A stretch of DNA of 64,000 bases from Flavobacterium crocinum (GCF_003122385.1 NZ_CP029255.1:2604001-2668000); one strand, 5' to 3'; numbered from the stretch's first letter, positions 1 through 9,363 are shown. Made by a program: numbers and translations. Notes: a model not told the origin generated them from the letters alone.

Positions 1-874
1 GGAAAATAATATTGATTAAAACAAAAATTCCTGTAAACGTAAACATGTTTTTTTGTGCTTCGCCAATGTTTTTACAGCTTAGATTTTTTTGCATTAAATC
101 CTGATCCAGTCCAACCATTGCAATGGTAACAAACATTCCTCCTAAAATCTGCTTTACAAAGTGGTACTTGCTCGTAAAGAAATCATCAAAGAAAAATATT
201 TTAGAATAATTACTTTTTTGAATGGTTGAAACCGACTCAAGAACAGTCAGGTTAAGACTGTCACAAACAAAATAAATGGTTATAAACACTGAACTAACTA
301 AAAAAAACGTCTGTAAGGTATCGGTAATAATAATGGTTTTTAGACCACTTCTAAAAGTGTATAAGAAGATAAGCGCCAAAGCCAAAAGTACCGTTACCGG
401 AAATGGGATATGAAAATCGTTGAAGACATATCGCTGTAAAACTATAACCACCAAATATAATCTAAATGCAGAGCTAATGGTTCTGCTGACCAAGAATATG
501 GAAGCTGCCGTTTTGTAACTTCTAATTCCCATTCTATGTTCGATATAACTATAAATCGAAGTCAGATTCATTCTGTAATAGAGTGGAAGCAGGACTTTTG
601 CAATAATGATAAAACCAATTGCGTTTCCTAAAACAAACTGGAAATATTTGAATTGTTCTCCGTTTGGCGAACCCACTTCACCGGGAACCGAAATAAAGGT
701 CACGCCGGAAAGCGCCGTTCCAATCATACCAAAAGCAACCAGATACCATTTGGAATTTTTATTCGCTTTGAAAAAAGAATCGTTGTCTTGTCCTTTTTTA
801 CTGATTACATTTGAAATAAAGAGTAAAAGGCCAAAATAAACAAAGATAAAAATGAGAATTGTAGTAGAAGACAT
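1..874 (-). CDS. Sodium:solute symporter (SSS family), partial at left edge
   Basis: Reading leftward from an ATG at 874, an open frame of about 291 codons runs off the window edge. The translation is a chain of hydrophobic segments starting MSSTTILIFIFVYFG, with an early 'AFGMIGTALSGVTFISVPG' segment typical of the first helices of SSS transporters and a later 'VTIAMVGLDQDLMQKNL' segment that matches the family's conserved D-Q-D-x-x-Q-R-like signature after helix 6. It starts 24 nt downstream of the murQ stop on the same strand, so it is almost certainly co-transcribed. From context I infer that it carries MurNAc or a related sugar across the inner membrane, as the non-PTS MurNAc transporter does beside murQ in Tannerella. 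The substrate cannot be read from the sequence. The C-terminal half lies outside the window. Confidence 0.85.
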   Translation of the reverse strand, partial: MSSTTILIFIFVYFGLLLFISNVISKKGQDNDSFFKANKNSKWYLVAFGMIGTALSGVTFISVPGEVGSPNGEQFKYFQFVLGNAIGFIIIAKVLLPLYYRMNLTSIYSYIEHRMGIRSYKTAASIFLVSRTISSAFRLYLVVIVLQRYVFNDFHIPFPVTVLLALALIFLYTFRSGLKTIIITDTLQTFFLVSSVFITIYFVCDSLNLTVLESVSTIQKSNYSKIFFFDDFFTSKYHFVKQILGGMFVTIAMVGLDQDLMQKNLSCKNIGEAQKNMFTFTGIFVLINIIF

Positions 875-898
875 TTTGGTTTTGGTTTAGTTTTTAGT

Positions 899-1720
899 TT
901 ATTTTTTGCTGTTATGATCTAACAAAACAGCGCGTACACTTTTATGTTTTTGCAGTAATTCTTCGGCTAAATCATATTCAATTCCCAGTTCTTCCATAAT
1001 CATTTTGATGCCTCGTTTTACTAATTTTTCATTAGACAACTGCATGTCGACCATTTTGTTGCCTTTTACTTTTCCAAGTTTGATCATTACTGAAGTTGAA
1101 ATCATGTTCAAAGTCAGTTTTTGAGCTGTTCCTGCTTTCATTCTTGTACTTCCGGTTAAGAATTCAGGCCCAACAATTACTTCAATTGGAAAATCGGCTT
1201 CCTGTGCTATAAGTCCGTTGCTGATGCAAGAAATACTTCCTGTTTTAATATTATGTTCTTTCGCTTTTTTCAAAGCGCCCAAAACGTAAGGTGTATTTCC
1301 GGAAGCTGCAATTCCGATAATAAAATCCAGGCTTGAAATTTCAAATTTAGCTAAATCTTTCCAAGCTTGTTCGGTATCGTCTTCTGCATTTTCAACCGCT
1401 TTTCGAATCGCAGTGTCGCCGCCGGCAATAATTCCGATAATCATATCATGAGGCACGCCAAATGTAGGTGGACATTCAGAAGCATCTAAAATTCCTATAC
1501 GTCCGGAAGTTCCGGCTCCAATGTAAAATAATCGGCCGCCTAATTGCATTTTTTTGACGATTGCTTTAACCAGTTTTTCAATTTTAGGAATTTGACCTTC
1601 TATAATCTGTGGAACTTTTTGATCTTCTGTATTAATGTTTGTCAAGAGTTCTTTTACGCTCATTTGGTCTAAATCTTTGTACAAAGATTCTTGTTCGGTT
1701 TCAGGGTTTTTATTCTTCAT
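899..1720 (-). CDS. murQ: N-acetylmuramic acid 6-phosphate etherase MurQ
   Basis: Cytoplasmic enzyme that cleaves the lactyl ether of MurNAc-6-phosphate to GlcNAc-6-phosphate and D-lactate. The 273-residue protein (E. coli MurQ is about 300) has one SIS domain. The signature GAGTSGRIGILDASECPP lies at residues 68-85. Glu82 and Glu113 fall where the two catalytic glutamates of E. coli MurQ (83 and 114) are expected. A second conserved block, 'TGSTRMKAGTAQK', follows near residue 190. It lies 133 nt downstream of the namZ gene and 24 nt upstream of the symporter, all leftward. The murQ-namZ pairing is the main evidence that this locus handles peptidoglycan sugars. The substrate is phosphorylated MurNAc, so a kinase is required. 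None is visible in the window. Confidence 0.95.
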   Translation of the reverse strand: MKNKNPETEQESLYKDLDQMSVKELLTNINTEDQKVPQIIEGQIPKIEKLVKAIVKKMQLGGRLFYIGAGTSGRIGILDASECPPTFGVPHDMIIGIIAGGDTAIRKAVENAEDDTEQAWKDLAKFEISSLDFIIGIAASGNTPYVLGALKKAKEHNIKTGSISCISNGLIAQEADFPIEVIVGPEFLTGSTRMKAGTAQKLTLNMISTSVMIKLGKVKGNKMVDMQLSNEKLVKRGIKMIMEELGIEYDLAEELLQKHKSVRAVLLDHNSKK

Positions 1721-1853
1721 TTTTCTTTTCTTTTTTTTTGGGTTTTGAAACAGCAGATTTTGATATTTATGATTTCGATTATTTGTATAAGAATCCTCTA
1801 TTTTATAAAAAATAGTCGGTTTTGGAAATTTTAGGTTTTTAAAAATGCCTTAT

Positions 1854-3053
1854 TTAGTAGAGTAAATAGGGTTTTCTCATGATTTGAAAGGCTTGTAAAT
1901 CTTTTTTCCAGCTTGCCCGAATGTCTTTTTCTGAAACTCCCGATTCAATTTGCTGTTGCAGTTTTCTTGTTCCGGCAAGTTTGGTGAAAAAGGCATTAAA
2001 AAATTTCGATTTGTCACTGGTATTCTCATAGGCTTTTAAGAGCCATTTTAATTCTAATTGTTTGAGTTTTGGGTAGGAAGTTAAATCTTCGCCAAAACAT
2101 TCTTTTCCGTTATAAAGCGGATCTTTGGCTCCAAAGTTAGGTTTTGGCGTAAAGCTGAAATTTGTTTTGGTTAAATAAGGAGAACCATAAATTTGAAATT
2201 GCTTTTCCGTTCCGCGTCCCATGCTTACATTGGTTCCTTCAAAAAGGCATAAACTGGCGTATAAATTTATAGATTGATCGTTTGGTAAATTAGGAGAAGG
2301 TTTTACCAGTAAACTATATTCCATATTGCGGTTGTAATTAGAGCAGGGAATAATTGTTAATTTACACTGCACTCCGTCTTTAAGCCATTTTTGTCCGTTA
2401 ACCATTTGAGCATATTCGCCAATTGTCATTCCGTGAAGGAGTGGAATAGGATGCATACCAACAAAACTGGTAAATTCTTTTTCTAAAAGCGGACCGTCAA
2501 CAATACTTCCGTTTGGATTTGGTCTGTCCAAAATGATAAGCGGCAAATTGTTTTCGGCGCAAGCCTCCATTACAAAATGCAAAGAAGAAATATAGGTGTA
2601 AAAACGGGCTCCAACATCCTGCAAATCGAAAATCATAATGTCGATTCCGTTTAATTGTTGAGGTTTTGGTTTTTTGTTATCTCCGTATAGTGAGATTATT
2701 GATAAACCGGTTTTAGGGTCTTTTCCATCAACAATATGTTCACCTGCATCTGCAGTTCCTCTAAAACCGTGTTCCGGAGCAAAGATGGTTTGAATGGCAA
2801 TTTTTTTCTCCAGTAAAAAATCAACTAAATGGGTTTTGTCAGATAAAATTCCCGTTTGATTGGTTACAATTCCTATTTTTTTGTCTTTTAAAAGCGGTAA
2901 ATATTTCTCGTAATTATCTGCCCCGGTTTTTATTGTCGGAGGATTGATTTCTGATGTGTTGCAATTTACAGCTGTTGAAAACGAATAAGAATGCAAAGAC
3001 GTTATAAACAGAGAAGCTGTAATAAGAACACTTTTTATGATGAATTTTATCAT
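1854..3053 (-). CDS. namZ: Exo-beta-N-acetylmuramidase NamZ-like (DUF1343, GH171 type)
   Basis: A 399-residue secreted protein of the DUF1343 family. Characterised members such as Bacillus NamZ (YbbC) release single MurNAc residues from the non-reducing end of peptidoglycan fragments. Residues 1-25 form a signal peptide. The family's conserved blocks are all present: 'GIVTNQTG' near 61-68, the acidic 'FAPEHGFRG' at 91-99 with the presumed catalytic Glu94, 'DLQDVGARFYTY' at 143-154, 'LDRPNPN', and 'LFEGTNVSMGRGT'. It stands between the SusCD pair and murQ on the same strand, with a strong hairpin separating it from susD. Family membership is clear. Its activity is inferred from the family and from the adjoining murQ, whose pathway consumes MurNAc. 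Confidence 0.92.
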   Translation of the reverse strand: MIKFIIKSVLITASLFITSLHSYSFSTAVNCNTSEINPPTIKTGADNYEKYLPLLKDKKIGIVTNQTGILSDKTHLVDFLLEKKIAIQTIFAPEHGFRGTADAGEHIVDGKDPKTGLSIISLYGDNKKPKPQQLNGIDIMIFDLQDVGARFYTYISSLHFVMEACAENNLPLIILDRPNPNGSIVDGPLLEKEFTSFVGMHPIPLLHGMTIGEYAQMVNGQKWLKDGVQCKLTIIPCSNYNRNMEYSLLVKPSPNLPNDQSINLYASLCLFEGTNVSMGRGTEKQFQIYGSPYLTKTNFSFTPKPNFGAKDPLYNGKECFGEDLTSYPKLKQLELKWLLKAYENTSDKSKFFNAFFTKLAGTRKLQQQIESGVSEKDIRASWKKDLQAFQIMRKPYLLY

Positions 3054-3150
3054 TTTAATTACAGTTAATAGTTAAAGCCAAAAACAGACTAATAAAATTA
3101 AGTTATTATTTGATTGGTTGTTCTTTGTGATTGATGATGAGAAATGAATA

Positions 3151-3164
3151 TCTGAAATTTCAGA
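3151..3164. other. 14-bp perfect palindrome upstream of namZ
   Basis: TCTGAAATTTCAGA is a perfect dyad about 100 nt upstream of the namZ start, between the intergenic hairpin and the gene. It could be an operator for an internal promoter of the namZ-murQ-symporter part. Short AT-rich palindromes also occur by chance, so this is only a candidate. Confidence 0.25.
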
Positions 3165-3221
3165 TTGTAGTATTATAGGTTTTTCTTCATTGAATTTGCA
3201 ATGAAAAAGCGATTTTTAAAT

Positions 3222-3254
3222 ACTGCCTCTGGTTAGATTAATTCCAGAGGCAGT
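3222..3254 (-). terminator. Hairpin between susD and namZ (terminator or processing site)
   Basis: Two perfect 11-nt arms (ACTGCCTCTGG and CCAGAGGCAGT) enclose an 11-nt loop directly downstream of the susD stop. Read leftward, the stem is followed by ATTTAAAAATC, not a long T-run, so full termination is doubtful. An intercistronic stem of this kind would let SusCD messages be more abundant or more stable than the enzyme genes downstream. Confidence 0.6.
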
Positions 3255-3295
3255 TTTATTATAAAGGGGCAAATAGTCTATTTATGAAAAGGGAA

Positions 3296-5032
3296 TTACC
3301 AACCAGGATTTTGTTTCAGTTCTACACCTTCCGCAGCGTATAAATTGATATCATTAGTTGGAATTGCACTCAGGTAATTTTTTGGCGATACAAACAATCT
3401 AGACACACCTGCAGCGTAAGGAATTACATATCCTTGTGCGTTTACTTTAGTTTTAGTATTTCCTCCTATCAAAGCAGGTATTCTAGCTCCTAAAACAACA
3501 TCAGGATTGGCATTAGTATCCAGGTAATCTCCTTTTTTCCAGCGCATAAGATCTTCTTTTCTCATAGTAGTCCAGCTCATAAACTCAATTCTGCGCTCAC
3601 GACGGATTTCCCATATAATTGGATTAACAATTCCTGAAAGTTGTTCTAATGCAGTTGTTCTTTGCGGATCGTTTATTAGTACTCCACCAGCAGTGGCATT
3701 TGTACCATCTGTAGTCAAAGTAGCGATTCCTGCACGTGTACGAACTTTGTTCAGTGATAAATCAAGATCAACATTAGTAATTGTTCCTAATTCTGCACAG
3801 GCTTCAGCATAATTCAAATAAACTTCGCTTAGTGTAAAAACTGGAGCGTCAATTTGATTTTGTCCAATTGTTGAAACGTCTGTACCTGTTGTAGCAGGGT
3901 TATTATACAGTTGGAATACATAACCTGTGATAGAGGTTAAACCATTGTAAGGTTTATCAGAGTAAGCATAATCTGCTGTACTGAAAGCTTTAGCAAATCT
4001 TGGATCTCTGTTGGCAAAAGTATTGGCAATAGTATTGTCGCCTAAAAACTGAGCATTTCCAGCTTGCTTGATAGGAAGTCCATTAGTAGTTACATAACTT
4101 TCTGCAGCAAATTTTGTCAATCCGTTTTGAACTGTTGAGGTATTAGTATAGGCTTGTACTGAATTTCCTAAAACACCTTTAATATATCTTTTGGTTAAAA
4201 TTACTTCAGTATTATTCATTAACTCAACAGAGTTGTAAAGTGCTTTCCAATCTGCATTTAGTTTGAAAGAATTATTATTCATTACCGCTAAAGAAGCTTC
4301 TTTTGCTTTTTGAAGATAAGCATTTCCGTTCTGTCCTAAATTGTATTTTCTGTAAGTACCTTCGCTTAAACATACTCGGCTTAATAATGCATAAGCAGTA
4401 TATTTATTTACAGTAACATTGCTATCATCAACGTTTAGTAACATCGGAATTGCTTCTTCCAAATCTTTTATAACATTGTCTATTACTTCAGCTCTCGATA
4501 AAGCCGGTTTGTAAACATTAGCATCACTTTGCGCTAGATACTTATCTGTATACGGCACATCGCCAAACTGCTGTGCTAAACGAAAATAAGTATGAGCTCT
4601 GAAAAACTTTGCAACACCTATATAGTGATTTTTCTTCGTTTGATCCATAGGTACATTTGGCACTCTTTCTAACATAAGATTACAACGGCGAACCAAAGTG
4701 TAATATTCGTTCCAGTTTGCATTAGTTGCATTAGGAGCCGTTAAAAAGTTAGTAAAAACGTTCATGGCTAAATTGTCATCTATTAATCCTGTAGACGAAG
4801 CGTGAAAGTAAAAATCAGCTGTAGTACCAGCATTATTTCCGTATCCATTAAACGTATTATAGTTTAACCAAGAAAACGTTTTTACGTTATTTTCTGAAGT
4901 CCAAAAGTTTGCATCTGTAAATACATCTTCTGGCGGTGTATCCAAAAAATCTGAACAGCTAACAGTCAAACTTGCAAAAGTAAGTAAGGCAACTGAAAGT
5001 TTTATCCTTGAATTTATTATTAATTTTTTCAT
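3296..5032 (-). CDS. RagB/SusD-family outer-membrane nutrient-binding lipoprotein
   Basis: A 578-residue SusD homologue, the surface lid and binding lipoprotein that works with the adjacent SusC. The N-terminus has a lipoprotein signal with the lipobox ending at Cys26 (SLTVSC), followed by 'SDFLDTPPED', the usual SusD start. TPR-like helical segments follow, with 'FFRAHTYFRLAQQFGDVP' near residue 145, which is highly characteristic. The C-terminal SusD domain contains 'NYAEACAELG', 'LNKVRTRAGI' and 'IRRERRIEFM'. It lies 32 nt downstream of susC. The ligand cannot be read from the sequence. The neighbouring murQ and namZ suggest peptidoglycan-derived oligosaccharides or muropeptides. Confidence 0.95.
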   Translation of the reverse strand: MKKLIINSRIKLSVALLTFASLTVSCSDFLDTPPEDVFTDANFWTSENNVKTFSWLNYNTFNGYGNNAGTTADFYFHASSTGLIDDNLAMNVFTNFLTAPNATNANWNEYYTLVRRCNLMLERVPNVPMDQTKKNHYIGVAKFFRAHTYFRLAQQFGDVPYTDKYLAQSDANVYKPALSRAEVIDNVIKDLEEAIPMLLNVDDSNVTVNKYTAYALLSRVCLSEGTYRKYNLGQNGNAYLQKAKEASLAVMNNNSFKLNADWKALYNSVELMNNTEVILTKRYIKGVLGNSVQAYTNTSTVQNGLTKFAAESYVTTNGLPIKQAGNAQFLGDNTIANTFANRDPRFAKAFSTADYAYSDKPYNGLTSITGYVFQLYNNPATTGTDVSTIGQNQIDAPVFTLSEVYLNYAEACAELGTITNVDLDLSLNKVRTRAGIATLTTDGTNATAGGVLINDPQRTTALEQLSGIVNPIIWEIRRERRIEFMSWTTMRKEDLMRWKKGDYLDTNANPDVVLGARIPALIGGNTKTKVNAQGYVIPYAAGVSRLFVSPKNYLSAIPTNDINLYAAEGVELKQNPGW

Positions 5033-5064
5033 CTTAATTAAATTTTAATTTTTTAATACATTTT

Positions 5065-8000
5065 TTAAAATGCAAGTTGTATACCTACTGACCACGTTTT
5101 AGAATAAGGGAAAGTTCTTCCCCACATAGATTCGCTTTCATTAATTTCAGGATCTACAGGTAATTTGCTGCTTTTCCAGGTAGCTAAGTTGAAACCAGAA
5201 ACATACGGTCTTATTTTATCAAATCCAGCTTTCTGAGAAATGCTTTTTGGGAAAGTATATCCAAGAGTCATCGATTTTAAACGTAAGTAAGACATATCTA
5301 ACAGATAACGTGATTGCGCCACAAAATTGTTTGATCCAGGAGCGTAAGTTCCAAAAGCATTACCGGCATGTCCAGGGTATGGATTAGGGAAATAAGCATC
5401 TGTATTTTCTGGTGTCCAGTAATCATTCATGTTTTCATACATAGCATCTGTTCTGTTGTAGAATGGTAATACTAAGTCAGAAGTGGTCCAGTATTCACGT
5501 TTACCAACTCCCTGGAAGAAAGCATCGATATCAAAACCATATAAAGCACCACCTAAACGAACTCCATATTGATAACGAGGAGTTGTGTTACCAATAACTT
5601 TTAAATCTCCTGGATTCGTAGCTGTTCCATCTCCTCTTGAGATAACTCCATCCCCGTTTAGATCCTTATACATTACATCTCCAGGACCATATCTAAAAGC
5701 ACCAGTTCTTATGTTTTTGTAATCAACACCATTTACTATTAAGCCTGTTGCATCAATCTGATCTGTTGATTGAATTAATCGGTCTGTTTCTAATCCCCAG
5801 ATTTCACCTAATTTTTGACCTGCATAAAAAGATCCCAAAAGTTTGGAAGAGTTGTTCCATTCTGTTACTTCTGTCGTATTATCTGAAAGTGTAAGGTCAG
5901 CATAAACGTTAATATCTTTGTTTATTTGTTTGTTAAAGTTAAGAGCAAGTTCCCAACCAGTCGTTCTTAAATTTCCAGAGTTGGTGTTGGCAGCAGCCTG
6001 ACCAAATGAACCCGGAAGTGTTTTACCTGGCGCTAACATTCCTTTAGTATCACGTTGATAATAATCAAATGTTAAACCTAGCATATTAAAGATGCGAATA
6101 TCAATACCAATATCCTGAGTAGTTACCTTTTCCCAAGTTAAATTTGGGTCAACATTTGAAGGCTGATTAACAGTAGGAGGAATGGTTGAACCGCTACCTA
6201 TCCAATAGGGGTTAGGGTTAGTAGTAACGTTAGTCATAACTGGTAAAAAGGCATTGTTAGCTATATTTTGATTTCCGATTGAACCAACAGATCCACGGAT
6301 TTTCAAATCATTTAACCAGCTTCTTGTTCCCTCCATGAAACTTTCTTCAGAAATTCTATATCCAACAGAAGCAGAAGGGAAGAATCCCCATTGCTCATTA
6401 GTCGGGAATTTTGAGGAACCATCATAACGTCCGTTTATTTCCAATAAATATTTTCCTTTGTAATCGTAATTTACACGAGCAAAAAATCCTGCAATTGCAT
6501 ATCTGGATAAACCTGGATTTAAAATGTCATTAGCAACAAGAGGTGCAGTAAATTGATCACCAATAGCTAAGTTAAATTCAGGTTTGGTTTTATCCAAAAG
6601 TGTATTTCTACGAGCATACGTTCTTTCAAAATCATACCACTCTGTGTTTAAACCTCCTAATACTTTAAAGTTATGGTTTTCTCCTAATGTTTTAGTGTAA
6701 TTTCCAAAGATATTTGCTACATTTCTTATGTAAGATGATTTGGATTGCGCTACAAAATCATTAGCCGTTTCCATTGATGTAGGTTTTCCGGCAACTAAGT
6801 CAGCTGCACTTGTCCACCAGTCCCAAAGAGGAACCTGACCACCGTTCATTTTTAGACTAGAGTAATTTGTATTAAAGCTATATTCTCCAACGATATTAAA
6901 GTCTTTTGTAATTTGAGCAGTAAGTCTTCCGCTTATCCTAATATCATTGGATTTACTTTCGTTTTGAGATGCATTTGCCATATAACCAGGTGCATGTCTG
7001 AAGTAAGTTCCATTATAAGTTCCATAAGGAAAATAAGAACCCCAACGCATATAATATCCGAAATACCCGTTACCGGCAGTATCGACACCATTATTATAGT
7101 AGTTAAAAGGAGAGTCATATTCCTGGAAAGTTCCTAATACTTTGAAATCTCCTGTAAGCCAGCTTGCTAACTCTGTTGTCATACCAAGATTAAGATTGAA
7201 TCTTTGGTTGGTTTCGTTATTGATTTTCATTACACCGTCCTGATTAGCAAGACCTAAGGAAACAATAAACGTGCTTTTTTCGCCCAAAGAACCCTGAGCA
7301 GATAAATTATGAAGAGTTTGTACCGCATTCTTTTTTAACATTTCAGCATGCGGATCCCAAATTCTGTAGAAATATTCTTTTCCTCCAATAACATCAAAAT
7401 CTTCTCCCAGGATCATGTTTTTGTCATTAGGGTTTCTTGTTGCAGCGTATTTTTCTTTCCAGTTAATGATACCAGGCAATAATGTTTTGTAGTTCATACC
7501 AAAAGATTCCGGATTTGCATTCCCGGCTCTGGCCTGAGCTTCAATCATTGCAGGAAGTTCTACTGTAGGATCATTAAACTGAACTAAAGAAATAGGGTTA
7601 CTCCATCCTGTATTGTTGCTGTAAGCGAATCTTACTTTTCCTTTCGAATTTTTACCACTTTTAGTAGTAATTAATATAACTCCAAATGCAGCACGAGCAC
7701 CATAAATAGAAGCAGAAGCAGCGTCTTTAAGTACAGACATCGATTCTACATCTTCAGCGTTTAACATTGATAAATCGCCAGGAACACCGTCTACTAAAAT
7801 AAGTGGTGACCCTGAGGCTTCTCCGTTTACAATAGTTCCCATTCCACGAATATTAACACTTGATTGTTTACCTATACTACCAGACTTAAAAGAAATGTTA
7901 AGCCCTGGAGTAGTTCCTTGTAAACCTCTTGTAATATCAGTAATAGGAACACTTCCTAAAGCTTTTTTAACATCTACTTTTGCAACTGCTCCGGTAAGAT

Positions 8001-8343
8001 TTGCTTTTTTCTGAGAAGCAAAACCTACTACAACTACTTCATCCAGTTTTGCCATGCTTGGAGAAAGATCAACATTTACTTTTTGTTGTCCTTCAATTTT
8101 GATTGTTACGGTTTCAAAACCCATATAACTGAAGCTAAGGCTTCGTCCTGGCGCTACACTGATACTGTAGTTACCGTCAAAATCAGTTGTAGTTCCATTG
8201 GTGGTTCCCTGAATAACTACACTGACGCCAGGTATGGGGAATCCGTCTGCTTTGTTTTTTACCGTTCCAGTGATTGTTTTTGTTTGCCCAAAAGTTGCTT
8301 GAATGAACAAAACCAACAATGAAATAAGAAATAGTTTTTTCAT
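5065..8343 (-). CDS. SusC/RagA-family TonB-dependent outer-membrane transporter
   Basis: A 1092-residue outer-membrane importer. In order it has a signal peptide (residues 1-19, ending FGQ), a carboxypeptidase-regulatory-like domain (about 22-105, 'GTVKNKADGFPIPGVSV'), a TonB-box-like 'LDEVVVVGF', a plug domain ('NIRGMGT', 'PLILVDGVPGD', 'VLKDAASASIYGARAAFGV'), and a long beta-barrel ending in the terminal Phe of 'WSVGIQLAF'. It is the first gene of the leftward operon, and a Bacteroidota promoter lies about 24 nt upstream of its start. It forms a complex with the SusD protein. The imported compound is inferred from the operon to be MurNAc-containing. The long extended frames on the opposite strand inside it are shadows. 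Confidence 0.95.
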   Translation of the reverse strand: MKKLFLISLLVLFIQATFGQTKTITGTVKNKADGFPIPGVSVVIQGTTNGTTTDFDGNYSISVAPGRSLSFSYMGFETVTIKIEGQQKVNVDLSPSMAKLDEVVVVGFASQKKANLTGAVAKVDVKKALGSVPITDITRGLQGTTPGLNISFKSGSIGKQSSVNIRGMGTIVNGEASGSPLILVDGVPGDLSMLNAEDVESMSVLKDAASASIYGARAAFGVILITTKSGKNSKGKVRFAYSNNTGWSNPISLVQFNDPTVELPAMIEAQARAGNANPESFGMNYKTLLPGIINWKEKYAATRNPNDKNMILGEDFDVIGGKEYFYRIWDPHAEMLKKNAVQTLHNLSAQGSLGEKSTFIVSLGLANQDGVMKINNETNQRFNLNLGMTTELASWLTGDFKVLGTFQEYDSPFNYYNNGVDTAGNGYFGYYMRWGSYFPYGTYNGTYFRHAPGYMANASQNESKSNDIRISGRLTAQITKDFNIVGEYSFNTNYSSLKMNGGQVPLWDWWTSAADLVAGKPTSMETANDFVAQSKSSYIRNVANIFGNYTKTLGENHNFKVLGGLNTEWYDFERTYARRNTLLDKTKPEFNLAIGDQFTAPLVANDILNPGLSRYAIAGFFARVNYDYKGKYLLEINGRYDGSSKFPTNEQWGFFPSASVGYRISEESFMEGTRSWLNDLKIRGSVGSIGNQNIANNAFLPVMTNVTTNPNPYWIGSGSTIPPTVNQPSNVDPNLTWEKVTTQDIGIDIRIFNMLGLTFDYYQRDTKGMLAPGKTLPGSFGQAAANTNSGNLRTTGWELALNFNKQINKDINVYADLTLSDNTTEVTEWNNSSKLLGSFYAGQKLGEIWGLETDRLIQSTDQIDATGLIVNGVDYKNIRTGAFRYGPGDVMYKDLNGDGVISRGDGTATNPGDLKVIGNTTPRYQYGVRLGGALYGFDIDAFFQGVGKREYWTTSDLVLPFYNRTDAMYENMNDYWTPENTDAYFPNPYPGHAGNAFGTYAPGSNNFVAQSRYLLDMSYLRLKSMTLGYTFPKSISQKAGFDKIRPYVSGFNLATWKSSKLPVDPEINESESMWGRTFPYSKTWSVGIQLAF

Positions 8344-8373
8344 GATTACTTGGTTTTTTTAATGGTTGTTAAG

Positions 8374-8400
8374 CAAATATATTTATTTATTGCATACAAA
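8374..8400 (-). promoter_or_regulatory. Promoter of the susC-susD-namZ-murQ-symporter unit
   Basis: On the minus strand a -33 box TTTG (8400-8397) is followed, 19 nt later, by a perfect -7 box TATATTTG (8381-8374). This is the standard Bacteroidota arrangement and gives a leader of about 25 nt before the susC ATG. The first copy of the locus-specific 10-bp-period motif (8389-8404) covers the -33 box, which fits repression. Confidence 0.7.
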
Positions 8401-8517
8401 TGCATTTTTTGTGTTAATATTTTTAAAAAATCTTTCAAATAACGCAAAATAACGCATTTTTTAAATAGCTATTTTTTTGTATTTCGGATTTTTAATTAAA
8501 ACATGCAAACTAATGCA
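8389..8517. promoter_or_regulatory. Three copies of a putative DeoR-family operator
   Basis: Three 16-bp sites share two half-sites ending in GCA spaced exactly 10 bp: ATTGCATACAAATGCA (8389-8404), AACGCAAAATAACGCA (8441-8456) and CATGCAAACTAATGCA (8502-8517). The first overlaps the susC -33 box. The third lies some 22 nt upstream of the deoR -33 position. Two further copies lie in the next intergenic region downstream of the regulator gene. The binding protein is inferred to be the DeoR-family product encoded between them. Confidence 0.6.
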
Positions 8518-8538
8518 GATATTAAGAGTGCTTTTATA

Positions 8539-8565
8539 TTTCAATAAAATTATTTGATATATTTG
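8539..8565 (+). promoter_or_regulatory. Promoter of the DeoR-family regulator gene
   Basis: A perfect -7 box TATATTTG (8558-8565) is preceded 19 nt upstream by TTTC (8539-8542), one base off the TTTG -33 consensus. The leader to the ATG at 8590 is only about 20 nt. Confidence 0.6.
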
Positions 8566-8589
8566 TCGTGAACTTAAACTTTTAATACA

Positions 8590-9339
8590 ATGCTGAAAGC
8601 CGAAAGACATAAATATATCATGACGAAACTTGTTGAAGAACAAAAAGTTGTCACAACTGATTTGGCTTTGGCTCTGGATTTATCGGAGGACACAATTAGG
8701 AGAGATTTAAACGAACTGGATAGTAAAAAGCTCTTAGAGAAGGTTTACGGTGGGGCAGTGCAGGTAACGGAAAAATCGACCGACGTTTTTAATATTAATA
8801 TATCCGGCGAGGACGAAAAGAAGAGGATAGTTACAAAAGCATTGTCTTTACTTCATGATGATCAGGTGATTATAATGAGCGGCGGAAGCACTAATTTAGT
8901 TTTTGCAAAGCTAATTCCGGCAGATTTAAAAGCTACTATTTATACTTATAGTCTTCCAATAGCAATGCAGTTATCACAGCATCCAAATATTGATCTGATC
9001 TTTATTGGGGGGAAAATGCAGAAAAATGCAATGGTAACAATTGGTATGGATGTGATTCAGGTAGTATCAAAAATTAAAGCTGACATTTGCTTTATAGGCG
9101 CCAGCAGTATTAATATAAAACAAGGTTTGACAGAGATTGGATATGAAATCTCAATTGTTAAAAAAGCCATGATAGAAGCTTCTGACAGAGTGGTTTCGAT
9201 GTTTTCTTCTGATAAACTGAATACGAAAATGCCTCATGTCGTTTGCGATTTAAAACAATTGGATACTATTGTCACTGATTTAGATCCGGAAGATATCAGT
9301 CTTGAAGAATATAGAAAATCCGGAGTTTTTATACTTTAA
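8590..9339 (+). CDS. DeoR/GlpR-family transcriptional regulator
   Basis: A 249-residue regulator with the standard two-domain build. The N-terminal DeoR helix-turn-helix covers residues 1-57 ('RHKYIMTKLVEEQKV', then 'LDLSEDTIRRDLNEL', then 'VYGGAV'). The C-terminal sugar-phosphate sensor domain runs from about 75 to 235 ('MSGGSTNLVFAKLI', 'CFIGASSINIKQGLTEIGYEI'). It is divergent from susC. Members of this family usually repress a catabolic operon and release it on binding a phosphorylated sugar. MurNAc-6-P or GlcNAc-6-P would be the logical effector here, which is inference. Five matching operator-like sites lie on either side of the gene. Confidence 0.9.
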   Translation: MLKAERHKYIMTKLVEEQKVVTTDLALALDLSEDTIRRDLNELDSKKLLEKVYGGAVQVTEKSTDVFNINISGEDEKKRIVTKALSLLHDDQVIIMSGGSTNLVFAKLIPADLKATIYTYSLPIAMQLSQHPNIDLIFIGGKMQKNAMVTIGMDVIQVVSKIKADICFIGASSINIKQGLTEIGYEISIVKKAMIEASDRVVSMFSSDKLNTKMPHVVCDLKQLDTIVTDLDPEDISLEEYRKSGVFIL

Positions 9340-9363
9340 AGAAATACCATTTATAATTATTTT

